Positions 6,531 to 12,718 of a DNA stretch of 15,088 bases are shown piece by piece (positions within the stretch are counted from its first letter, which is position 1; each line of letters starts with the position of its first letter). The stretch covers positions 1 to 15,088 of the forward strand of contig JARFQS010000145.1 of assembly GCA_029287645.1 (NCBI GenBank), given 5' to 3'. The notes below the pieces were generated by a model that saw nothing but the letters and a program-made list of their open reading frames with translations, ran no database searches and was not told the DNA's origin. Made by a program: the position numbers and the translations under genes. The DNA comes from Thermoanaerobaculia bacterium. GTDB taxonomy: Bacteria > Acidobacteriota > Thermoanaerobaculia > Multivoradales > JAHEKO01.

Positions 6531-7091
6531 ATGACCGAAAGCACAACCAGCGGCGACTCGGCACCACCCGCGGGTGCTCCGGTTGCGGCGCCACGCGTTC
6601 TTCCCTCTCGAGAGGAGATTGCCGAGTGGGCACAGGGCGCGGAATCGTCCTCTCTCGGGGCCCTGTTCTCCGAGCTCCCCGTGGCGAAGTTCGACGCTCT
6701 GATGATGCAGATTCGCAAGGACGAGCTTCTCCCCCAGCATTGGCAGGTCATCGGGGACCGCACCTTGCCGGACGCGGCCGTGTTCGAGTCCTACCCGGAG
6801 ATCGCCCGACTGCAGGCCGCCGCCAACGACTCCGAGACTGCCAGCAGACAGATCGAGGCCTTGCGGACCGCCTGGCAGGAGTTGGCGGGTAAGCAGCCGG
6901 CTCTGTGGACGACGAGCGACCTCTTCGTCGCCCTGCGCCGGATCCTCGAGCGCGACCTGCCTGTGGATTACAACGATCTGCTGACCGCAACACGAGAGGT
7001 CTGGAGCGGCCTCACTCTGCCCCATGGCAGAGCCCAACTGGAGACCCTCTGGGCCTGCCTGGATCTGATCCGCCAGAAGACGAAAAAATAG
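6531..7091 (+). CDS. Hypothetical protein (186 aa), immediately downstream of tRNA-Leu
   Basis: I do not recognise this protein. It has 186 residues. The first 25 are low-complexity (Ser, Thr, Ala, Pro), and the rest looks entirely alpha-helical and soluble, with segments such as [12 protein letters not shown] (25-36), [18 protein letters not shown] (54-71) and a C-terminal helix ending RQKTKK. There is no signal peptide or membrane segment. The open frame continues upstream into the tRNA, so ATG 6531 is the first sensible start. It lies 13 bases after the CCA and has no Shine-Dalgarno sequence, so expression may depend on readthrough from the tRNA promoter. Codon use matches the neighbours. 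A start further inside remains possible. Confidence 0.72.
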   Translation: MTESTTSGDSAPPAGAPVAAPRVLPSREEIAEWAQGAESSSLGALFSELPVAKFDALMMQIRKDELLPQHWQVIGDRTLPDAAVFESYPEIARLQAAANDSETASRQIEALRTAWQELAGKQPALWTTSDLFVALRRILERDLPVDYNDLLTATREVWSGLTLPHGRAQLETLWACLDLIRQKTKK

Positions 7092-7105
7092 GCCGACTGG
7101 TGCTT

Positions 7106-7127
7106 GCCCTGGCCTGCAGGGCTCTTC
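7106..7127 (+). terminator. Candidate terminator between convergent genes
   Basis: A perfect six-pair stem GCCCTG/CAGGGC (7106-7111 and 7117-7122) encloses a five-base loop GCCTG and is followed by TCTTCC on the plus strand. It lies 14 bases after the stop of the 186-residue gene and next to the stop of the convergent cyclophilin gene. The T run is interrupted, so intrinsic termination may be partial. Confidence 0.45.
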
Positions 7128-7703
7128 CTATTCGGCCCGCTTGGCCGACAGGATGATCACCTTCTCGTTCGGAACATCGCGGAAGGGGCCCACGGTTCCC
7201 GTGGGAGCCTTGGCGATGGTGTCGACCACATCCATACCGTCCACCACCTTGCCGAAGACCGTGTACCCCCATCCACGAGGCGTCTTGTCCATGTGGTCGA
7301 GAGGTGCGTTGTCCACCGTGTTAATGAAGAACTGTGAGGTCGCGCTGTGGGGATCGTTGGTGCGAGCCATGGCCACGGTGCCGCGCGAGTTCTTCAGGCC
7401 GTTGTCCGCCTCGTTGGGCACCCCGTTCTTCGTCGGCTTCTTCATCATGTCCTCCGTGAAGCCGCCACCCTGGATCATGAAGCCGTCGATCACCCGGTGA
7501 AAAATGGTCCCGCTGTAGTAACCCTCATCCACATAGCCGAGGAAGTTCTCGACCGACTGTGGCGCCTTGTCGGGATAGAGCTCCAGGATGATGTTGCCGT
7601 GGTTCGTCTCGATGACGACGCGGGGTGCTTCTGCGGCGCTCTCGCCTCGGGCGATCTGGGTCAGCCCGACGACACCCAACAAACAGAGGATCGTGGCTCG
7701 CAT
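7128..7703 (-). CDS. Periplasmic peptidyl-prolyl cis-trans isomerase, cyclophilin type (PpiA-like)
   Basis: Cyclophilins catalyse proline isomerisation during protein folding. This 191-residue form starts with a Sec signal peptide (residues 1 to about 20, [14 protein letters not shown], cleavage near ARG-ES), so it should act in the periplasm. The fold is complete: [17 protein letters not shown] (32-48), the active-site [14 protein letters not shown] (68-81, Arg70, Phe75, Gln78), the SQFFIN strand (123-128) and a C-terminal [15 protein letters not shown] (147-161). Length and layout resemble E. coli PpiA. An in-frame ATG exists at 7718, but AGGAG sits 5 bases before ATG 7703, so I chose the latter. 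It is the last gene of a run of minus-strand genes, 33 bases after the DUF971 gene. Confidence 0.95.
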   Translation of the reverse strand: MRATILCLLGVVGLTQIARGESAAEAPRVVIETNHGNIILELYPDKAPQSVENFLGYVDEGYYSGTIFHRVIDGFMIQGGGFTEDMMKKPTKNGVPNEADNGLKNSRGTVAMARTNDPHSATSQFFINTVDNAPLDHMDKTPRGWGYTVFGKVVDGMDVVDTIAKAPTGTVGPFRDVPNEKVIILSAKRAE

Positions 7704-7736
7704 TGCGGCTCCTTTCATTTTCTGTTCATCTCCTGT

Positions 7737-8072
7737 TCACGTGTTCTCTTCCCGCCCAGCCCGACATTCATCACAAGGGCAGATGTTGCGCAGGAAATCG
7801 AATCGGTAGATGCCGGTGGAGTGGGCGTCCGACCAGTGGAACGAGATAGCGTAGTTTCCAACAGGACGGATGGTCAGCGGCTCCACCGGGCTCTCGGGGG
7901 GTTGAAACTCGACTTTGTGAGCCCCATGGCCCTGGCAACCGGCGCATGGACAGTAACCTCGCAGATAGTCGTACCCGTACTCGGCCTCGTGCCCATCACT
8001 CCACAGGATCCGCACGGTTCGTGTCTCGGACCGCCGCTCGATCTCTGTGGGAAGGACTCTCGTCATGGCCAT
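7737..8072 (-). CDS. DUF971 (gamma-butyrobetaine hydroxylase N-terminal-like) protein with two CPCxxC motifs
   Basis: This 111-residue protein has the DUF971 signature twice. The first is LWSDGHEAEYGYDYLRGYCPCAGC (residues 23-46, split by a Gly-rich loop after it), and the second is FHWSDAHSTGIY plus FDFLRNICPCDEC (78-103). In gamma-butyrobetaine hydroxylase the related domain binds zinc with a CxCx2C set plus a His, and DUF971 is also found at the C-terminus of the plastid Fe-S scaffold HCF101. The Cys41/43/46 triad fits that pattern. The second triad, Cys98/100/103, is an extra potential site. Its cellular role is unknown. The start is uncertain: ATG 8072 and ATG 8066 both lack a strong ribosome binding site. 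The protein is cytosolic, lacking a signal or membrane segment. Confidence 0.88.
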   Translation of the reverse strand: MAMTRVLPTEIERRSETRTVRILWSDGHEAEYGYDYLRGYCPCAGCQGHGAHKVEFQPPESPVEPLTIRPVGNYAISFHWSDAHSTGIYRFDFLRNICPCDECRAGREENT

Positions 8073-8164
8073 GGGTGCCCGATGGCTGCGGGCGCGGCGT
8101 ATGCTAGCACCAGTCCGACTCGGCTTGCTGCGCAGCTTGGCTCAGGCTTGGGATTGGCGATTCA

Positions 8165-8524
8165 TCATGGAGGATCGAGGGTGCCGGCCTCGGTCCACGG
8201 CCCACAGCGCACCCGGCGCCGGGCGCTCCGCCAGCCGCCTTCGAGCGCACCGTACTTCCTGATCGACGCCACCGCATAGTGACTGCAGGTGGGCTCGAAT
8301 CGACACCGAACACCGGCCTTCGAGAGTCCCGGTGAGACACCTTGCTGGTACAGACCGATACCCTGCACCATCAGCCAGGCGGTCCACTGATCACGGGGTT
8401 CTCGCGTCGAGTCCCAACCCAGAGCCACGAGCACGACGATCAGGGCGGCGGCCTTGATCCGCCCTCGACCGCGGGTGCGCGGCGTCTCCCTTTCGGCAGA
8501 CAGGTCCGGAGAGGGGTTCGGCAA
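8165..8524 (-). CDS. yidD: Membrane protein insertion efficiency factor YidD
   Basis: YidD assists YidC-dependent insertion of inner-membrane proteins. The core is clear: GIGLYQQGVSPGL (55-67), CRFEPTCSHYAVASIRKYG (74-92), GWRSARRRVRCGPW (97-110) and the closing G-x-DPP (114-119). The usual family length is 70-90 residues. This form has 119, owing to an N-terminal extension with a hydrophobic stretch (AAALIVVLVALGW, about 25-37) that may be a membrane anchor. The start is TTG at 8524, 21 bases after the DUF2752 stop, without a clear ribosome binding site, so the extension could be slightly shorter. yidD usually lies between rnpA and yidC; here it is separated from them. Confidence 0.9.
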   Translation of the reverse strand: MPNPSPDLSAERETPRTRGRGRIKAAALIVVLVALGWDSTREPRDQWTAWLMVQGIGLYQQGVSPGLSKAGVRCRFEPTCSHYAVASIRKYGALEGGWRSARRRVRCGPWTEAGTLDPP

Positions 8525-8545
8525 GTCGTTCTCGGACAGCGGGCC

Positions 8546-8941
8546 TCAGGTACCGTTCGCCACCAGATAGGCCCAGTTCGCGACGATGACGAGCAGGAGT
8601 CCAAGTCTCTCGACGGGCCGCAGGTCCCAGCGAGGCTCCCGTGGCGGATGACCCGCGAAGGTCGATACGCCGGCAACCAGGCCCCCTAGAACCAGGACCA
8701 TCATCAAGACAGTTGCCAGTGGATTGATCCTCAACGCCGAAGCGACATCCAGGTTGGAGAGCTCCAGGGCCGCCCGCGTGACCCCACAGGTTGGACAAGG
8801 CAACCCGAGAAACGACTTGAATGAACAACCCCGGAGGGTCTGCGCGAATTCATCAGCGCGGGTTGCGAGCAACAACAGAGAGGCGGCGACTGCCCCCCAA
8901 AGCAGTCCCAGATGCCGCTGACTGGTCTGCGATCCTTCCAT
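8546..8941 (-). CDS. DUF2752 membrane protein
   Basis: The 131-residue product matches the DUF2752 family, of unknown function. The signature is RGCSFKSFLGLPCPTCGVTRA (residues 37-57), with Cys39, Cys49 and Cys52, where CPTCGxTR is the family hallmark. Membrane segments are visible at about 10-27, 75-96 and 113-128, the first preceded by a short polar start (MEGSQTSQRH). A longer open frame runs upstream, but ATG 8941 is the right start because it overlaps the stop of the Yip1 gene by one base (TGATG), the usual sign of translational coupling. The conserved cysteines near the membrane suggest metal or redox binding, which is unproven. Confidence 0.88.
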   Translation of the reverse strand: MEGSQTSQRHLGLLWGAVAASLLLLATRADEFAQTLRGCSFKSFLGLPCPTCGVTRAALELSNLDVASALRINPLATVLMMVLVLGGLVAGVSTFAGHPPREPRWDLRPVERLGLLLVIVANWAYLVANGT

Positions 8942-9657
8942 CAACCCTGCGTGGCAAATGCCGCCATCAATCCGGCTCCCAGCGTCATCAGGAAGAAGAC
9001 GACGCACAGGCAGCACAGGGCCAGCGGGATGAGGAGTGCGGCAATTGCCTGACCCTGAGTGCTCTTGTGCAGGCTGGTGATGCCAATGACTCCGAGAACG
9101 ATCGACCAAACAAGGGTGATGACGCTGCCGAGCACCGGAACGAGACTCCCCAACTGTGCGACCGTCGTGTACGACACGACCCGGAACGTCCCCTCGAACC
9201 CCGCTGAGGAGTGCTTCAGCCCCCCGACCAGGACGAGGCACAGGTGGAGAAGTGCACTCCAGATGAAGAGCGCCACCAGGATGTAGACCGGCGCGAGGAT
9301 CAGGCTGAGAACCAGGCCGAACGACGACCCTCCGACCAGAAAGGGGAGCTGATCCCGCAACTCCGGCGGAAACGTCGAGAGAATCGACATCCCGAAAAGC
9401 GTCTCCCAGATCTTGGCGATCAAGACACCGACCCATCCCACGACGATCGCGAAGAGCAGAGGGCTCGCGTAATCTCCCTTCCGGCGGGTCTGGCCAAAGG
9501 CCTCTACCGGGGATACGACGAACAGCTTCAACGCCTCCACAAAACCCTGCCCTGTTCCCAGTTCATCGCGGCGTTCCCAGGGGTTACCCCGGGGCTCGTT
9601 GTCACCACCAAGCGGACCGGAGGGCGGTGGGCCTGTCGTGCTGATCTCGTCACTCAT
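8941..9657 (-). CDS. Yip1-domain multi-pass membrane protein
   Basis: The 238-residue protein has a polar, Pro- and Gly-rich N-terminus (1-35), then the Yip1-family entry segment ALKLFVVSPVEAFGQT (42-57). About five hydrophobic segments follow, at roughly 68-86, 110-141 (probably two), 172-194 and 205-233. Bacterial Yip1-domain proteins are integral membrane proteins of unknown function; the eukaryotic relatives act in vesicle traffic. ATG 9657 was chosen because GGAGG precedes it by 9 bases and the longer frame starts inside the upstream spacer. It is flanked by a DUF4870-like gene 40 bases upstream and a coupled DUF2752 gene downstream. Confidence 0.85.
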   Translation of the reverse strand: MSDEISTTGPPPSGPLGGDNEPRGNPWERRDELGTGQGFVEALKLFVVSPVEAFGQTRRKGDYASPLLFAIVVGWVGVLIAKIWETLFGMSILSTFPPELRDQLPFLVGGSSFGLVLSLILAPVYILVALFIWSALLHLCLVLVGGLKHSSAGFEGTFRVVSYTTVAQLGSLVPVLGSVITLVWSIVLGVIGITSLHKSTQGQAIAALLIPLALCCLCVVFFLMTLGAGLMAAFATQG

Positions 9658-9697
9658 CGGATGATTCCTCCACTCGGATGTGTCGAGAGGCCTCGGC

Positions 9698-10099
9698 CTA
9701 GAACTTGTCAGCGAAGTCGCTGAGCCAGGGCACCATGAACCTCTCACCCTTGATTCCCTTGGCGATGGCCACGACGCGAACGACCAGGAATCCGAAGAAG
9801 ATCACCGGCAAGAAGAGAACAAAGAAGCAGCCGATCCCGGTGCTCGTGATGGCGCTCGCGAGGAACCAGAGAACAAACTCGGCCACGGTCAGCACCAGGC
9901 CGTTCTTGGCGTGCCACTGAACCTCTTTGTCGTCCTTATCCACCAAAAGCGGGATGAGAGCCAGGATCCAGAGGTACGACAAGACGATCATCACCGTACG
10001 ATTCGTCGAATCCGACGTCTCGGATGTCGATGGAGGAGGTGTTGGGTTCGGGGCCTCTTCCTGCGGTGCATCGCTCTGCGGGGTTTCTTGATCACTCAT
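9698..10099 (-). CDS. DUF4870 / Tic20-like small membrane protein
   Basis: This 133-residue protein has an acidic, Pro-rich N-terminus (1-33). Three hydrophobic segments follow, at about 35-53, 67-87 and 88-115. The segment QWHAKNGLVLTVAEF (61-75) matches the family's conserved His-Ala-x-x-Gly stretch at the start of the second helix. DUF4870 and the related Tic20-like proteins are common in bacteria and their role is not established. The start is firm: AAAAAGGAGGT lies 6 bases upstream. It is the first gene of a probable three-gene membrane unit with Yip1 and DUF2752. Like its Yip1 neighbour it begins MSD followed by a Pro-rich stretch. Confidence 0.85.
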   Translation of the reverse strand: MSDQETPQSDAPQEEAPNPTPPPSTSETSDSTNRTVMIVLSYLWILALIPLLVDKDDKEVQWHAKNGLVLTVAEFVLWFLASAITSTGIGCFFVLFLPVIFFGFLVVRVVAIAKGIKGERFMVPWLSDFADKF

Positions 10100-10105
10100 C
10101 GCACT

Positions 10106-10112
10106 ACCTCCT
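10106..10112 (-). promoter_or_regulatory. Strong ribosome binding site for the DUF4870 gene
   Basis: On the minus strand AGGAGGT, preceded by a run of A, lies 6 bases before ATG 10099. It is the best Shine-Dalgarno match I see in the window and suggests high translation of this small membrane protein. Confidence 0.8.
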
Positions 10113-10171
10113 TTTTCCAGATCGGGTAACGCTGGTTCGCCGCGAGTTCGACAGCTCGGCCACCATATCTC

Positions 10172-10186
10172 AAAGCCCTATCGGGC
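10172..10186 (-). terminator. Candidate weak terminator after yigZ
   Basis: On the minus strand GCCC and GGGC enclose a GATA loop, followed by TTT. It lies about 40 bases after the yigZ stop in the 126-base gap before the DUF4870 gene. The stem has only four pairs, so this is tentative. Confidence 0.3.
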
Positions 10187-10225
10187 GCTCGACGGAGCGT
10201 AGAGGAAGTCTACCGTCCCGCGGGC

Positions 10226-10837
10226 CTACTCGCCAGGAAGAGTCGCCTTGGCGCCGACATTCGCGAGCCTCTCCTCGAGCCACTCCAGCCGGTCGAAGGC
10301 GACCTCGAGGGTCAGCTCCACCTCTTGGTCCGCATAACGCTCGGCCACGATCTCTACGTCGGGCGGATGGACCCACCGTTTGAGCTCTCCAAACCGTACG
10401 TACGGCACGACGACGTCCAGCGAGACGGTAGGTACACGCTGCACCGTCGGCAACTCCTCGAGTGCCTGACGCACGGCCTGTGAATACGCTCTCGCCAATC
10501 CGCCCTTGCCCAGCTTCACGCCTCCATACCAACGGATCACGATCGCCAGCACATCCGACAACTCGGTGCCGCGAAGGACCTGCAGCATGGGTGGGCCCGC
10601 AGTACCGGCAGGCTCCCCCGCATCCGAGCGCCCTTCGATGGGCGGCTGGCCGATTCGCCATGCCCAGCAGACGTGTGTGGCGTCGTTGTTCTCGGTCGTC
10701 AGGCTCTTCAGCCGCTGGCGAGCCGCCGCCTCGTCCTCGATGGGCTCGACGATGGCCAAGAACCTCGAGCCCTTTTCGCGGAGCTCACAACGAGCACTCC
10801 CGGCTGGCGCCTTGTAGGGCTCCACGCTCGTCGTCAT
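10226..10837 (-). CDS. yigZ: IMPACT/YigZ family protein
   Basis: The 203-residue protein has the UPF0029 (Impact) N-terminal domain and a DUF1949-like C-terminal domain. Signature segments are REKGSRFLA (20-28), NNDATHVCWAWRIG (50-63), SDAGEPAGTAG (71-81) and VIRWYGGVKLGKGGLARAY (100-118). E. coli YigZ has the same two-domain layout. Its biochemical role is not settled, with links proposed to translation or proteolysis. The gene starts 5 bases after the bshA stop, so it probably belongs to the bacillithiol operon, where it is the last gene. I see no direct reason in the sequence for a role in thiol metabolism. Confidence 0.93.
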   Translation of the reverse strand: MTTSVEPYKAPAGSARCELREKGSRFLAIVEPIEDEAAARQRLKSLTTENNDATHVCWAWRIGQPPIEGRSDAGEPAGTAGPPMLQVLRGTELSDVLAIVIRWYGGVKLGKGGLARAYSQAVRQALEELPTVQRVPTVSLDVVVPYVRFGELKRWVHPPDVEIVAERYADQEVELTLEVAFDRLEWLEERLANVGAKATLPGE

Positions 10838-10842
10838 GGGAC

Positions 10843-11964
10843 CTAGTCCTCGACAACCCGCCGATAGATACGTCGATATTGTCGAACCACAGAGGCTTCA
10901 TCGAAACGTTCCACGGCCCAGCTCCGAGCGGCCTCCCCGAACTGGCGGCGCAATTCATCGTCTTCCAACAGCTTGATCGCCGCCGCGGCCATTCCGTCGA
11001 TGTCACCGACCGGCAGCAGGAACCCGTTCTCCCCTTCGCGAACGACCTCGGGCAACCCACCGACCTCCGTCGCGATAACCGGCACCTCGCACGCCAGGGC
11101 CTCTAGAGCGGCCAGGCCAAAGGACTCGGTCTCGGAAGGCAGCAGGAACAGGTCCGCTCCCACCAGGACCTCTTCCACCAACGGCAGGTTGCCGATGAAG
11201 GTGATGGAGTCGCAGATTCCACACTCCCGACAGTGCTGTTCGACTTTCGGTCGATCCGGACCATCGCCGACCAGGAGCAACCTCGCCGACATCTTCCTGC
11301 GCACCTGGTGGAAGATCTCCACTACGTCGAAGACCCGCTTCACGGGACGGAAGTTCGAAATATGAACCAGGACCTTTTCGTCCTCGCGACTCCATCGCAG
11401 CGCACCCGGATGGGATCGAGCCTTCTCGTAGCGTCTCGGGTCGATGAAGTTGGGAACCACCTCGATGTGATTGCCGATGCCGAGTTGATCCTGGGTCGCC
11501 TTGCGCAACGCATGGGAGACCGCGGTCACCGCATCACTCTTGACGATGCCAAAGCGCGTGGTCTCGAGATAGTTGGGGTCGTTGCCCACCAGGGTGATGT
11601 CCGTGCCGTGAAGCGTGGTGACCACCTTGAGGGGCTGCGGCTCGAGAATCTCCCGGGCCAGCACCGCAGAGACCGCATTGGGCACCGCGTAGTGGACGTG
11701 AATCAGATCGAGTCGCTGATGTCTCGCCACCTCGACGATCTGCGTGGCCAGCGCCAATGAGTAGGGTGGATACTCGAAGAGCGGATAGTGGGGCACTACG
11801 ACCTCGTGGTAGAAGAGGTTGGCATTGATGAACGACAGGCGTGACGGTAGGGCATAGCTGATGACATGAACTTCGTCGCCCTCTGTCGCCAGGGCCATCG
11901 CCAGCTCGGTCGCGACGATGCCGGAGCCGCCGAAGGTGGGGTAGCAGCTGATTCCGATCCTCAC
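10843..11964 (-). CDS. bshA: N-acetyl-alpha-D-glucosaminyl L-malate synthase BshA
   Basis: BshA makes the first bacillithiol intermediate by joining UDP-GlcNAc to L-malate. The 373-residue sequence is a GT-B glycosyltransferase close to known BshA. It has GISCYPTFGGSG (4-15), the BshA-type segments RLSFINANLFYHEV (42-55) and VPHYPLFEYPPY (57-68), and HVHYAVPNA (89-97). TTLHGTDITLVG (116-127), SNFRPVKR (203-210) and the GT4 EX7E motif ESFGLAALE (280-288) complete it. The start is GTG, overlapping the bshB1 stop as GTGA, which implies translational coupling. It acts in the cytosol. It follows bshC and bshB1 in the same direction, so the pathway order in the operon is reversed relative to the reaction order. 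Confidence 0.96.
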   Translation of the reverse strand: MRIGISCYPTFGGSGIVATELAMALATEGDEVHVISYALPSRLSFINANLFYHEVVVPHYPLFEYPPYSLALATQIVEVARHQRLDLIHVHYAVPNAVSAVLAREILEPQPLKVVTTLHGTDITLVGNDPNYLETTRFGIVKSDAVTAVSHALRKATQDQLGIGNHIEVVPNFIDPRRYEKARSHPGALRWSREDEKVLVHISNFRPVKRVFDVVEIFHQVRRKMSARLLLVGDGPDRPKVEQHCRECGICDSITFIGNLPLVEEVLVGADLFLLPSETESFGLAALEALACEVPVIATEVGGLPEVVREGENGFLLPVGDIDGMAAAAIKLLEDDELRRQFGEAARSWAVERFDEASVVRQYRRIYRRVVED

Positions 11965-12680
11965 CGCAGGCCCCCCGGCACCAGAGTCCAGGGATCGGCC
12001 ACGGCCAGGGGCAACCGGCTCCAGAACGGCTCACCATAGGCGGCACCCACCGCCAGACCATAGTGCCGTGCTCGGCCCTCGACAGCCGCCCGGAACTCTG
12101 GCGACGCCACTTTGGTGAGAGGCTCGTCACGGCTGCTTCCGGGCTGATGCAGCTGACTCCCATAAGCCGTCAGCGCTTCCAGTTTTGTCTGCCAGGTGGA
12201 GCTGACATCGACTATGAAGCTCGGTTCGAACGGGTCATGCTGCATGTAGGAAAACACCGCAGCCGGCCTGTGGGGTGCGGAGTCTCCTCGGCTGCCCAGG
12301 CCGGCATAGTAGGCCGACGCAGCCACGAGTCGATGTGCCCTCCCATGATCGGGATGACGGTCGGAGGGGCTCGGGCCGAGGATCAGATCGGGTCGGTAAC
12401 GACGGAGCACCTGGATCAGGGCATCTTCCTCGTCGGGCCCGGTGCGGAGGCCGCCGTCACCGCAATCGAGAAACACCAACTTCTCGACCTTCAGCAGGGC
12501 CGCCGCGGTCTCTGCTTCGCTGCGTCGCTCTTCCACAGTACCCCGGGTTCCAGCCTCGCCACGGGTCAGGTGAACGATGCCGACCTTCAGACCCCGCTCC
12601 GTCAGAAGGGCCACCGTGCCGCCACAACCCAACTCGACGTCGTCCGGGTGAGATCCGATCGCCAGAACATCCAGCTTCAT
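11961..12680 (-). CDS. bshB1: Bacillithiol biosynthesis deacetylase BshB1
   Basis: BshB1 removes the acetyl group from GlcNAc-malate, giving GlcN-malate. The 239-residue protein is a zinc-dependent PIG-L (LmbE-like) deacetylase. The metal site and base come from SHPDDVELGCGGT (10-22: His11, Asp13, Asp14) and from DRHPDHGRAH (107-116: His112). The BshB1-type LTRGEAGTRGTVEERRSEA (38-56) and AYGSQ (172-176) are also present. The start has GGGAG 6 bases upstream. It follows bshC by 38 bases and overlaps bshA by four. The choice of BshB1 over the related BshB2 or mycothiol deacetylases rests on these motifs and the bshA/bshC context. Confidence 0.95.
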   Translation of the reverse strand: MKLDVLAIGSHPDDVELGCGGTVALLTERGLKVGIVHLTRGEAGTRGTVEERRSEAETAAALLKVEKLVFLDCGDGGLRTGPDEEDALIQVLRRYRPDLILGPSPSDRHPDHGRAHRLVAASAYYAGLGSRGDSAPHRPAAVFSYMQHDPFEPSFIVDVSSTWQTKLEALTAYGSQLHQPGSSRDEPLTKVASPEFRAAVEGRARHYGLAVGAAYGEPFWSRLPLAVADPWTLVPGGLR

Positions 12681-12718
12681 GCTTTGCTCCCAGAACCATT
12701 CATCATATTCCGCCCTTG

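Noticed and set aside
6174..7037. 287-residue open frame antisense to secG, the tRNA and the 186-residue gene
   Set aside because: It runs through a perfect tRNA gene, so it cannot be a normal protein gene.
7347..8279. 310-residue open frame antisense to the cyclophilin, DUF971 and YidD genes
   Set aside because: It covers three recognised genes and two intergenic gaps without any known motif.
8942..9436. Upstream extension of the DUF2752 frame to 296 residues
   Set aside because: It would lie entirely within the Yip1 gene on the same strand. The TGATG overlap marks the true start.
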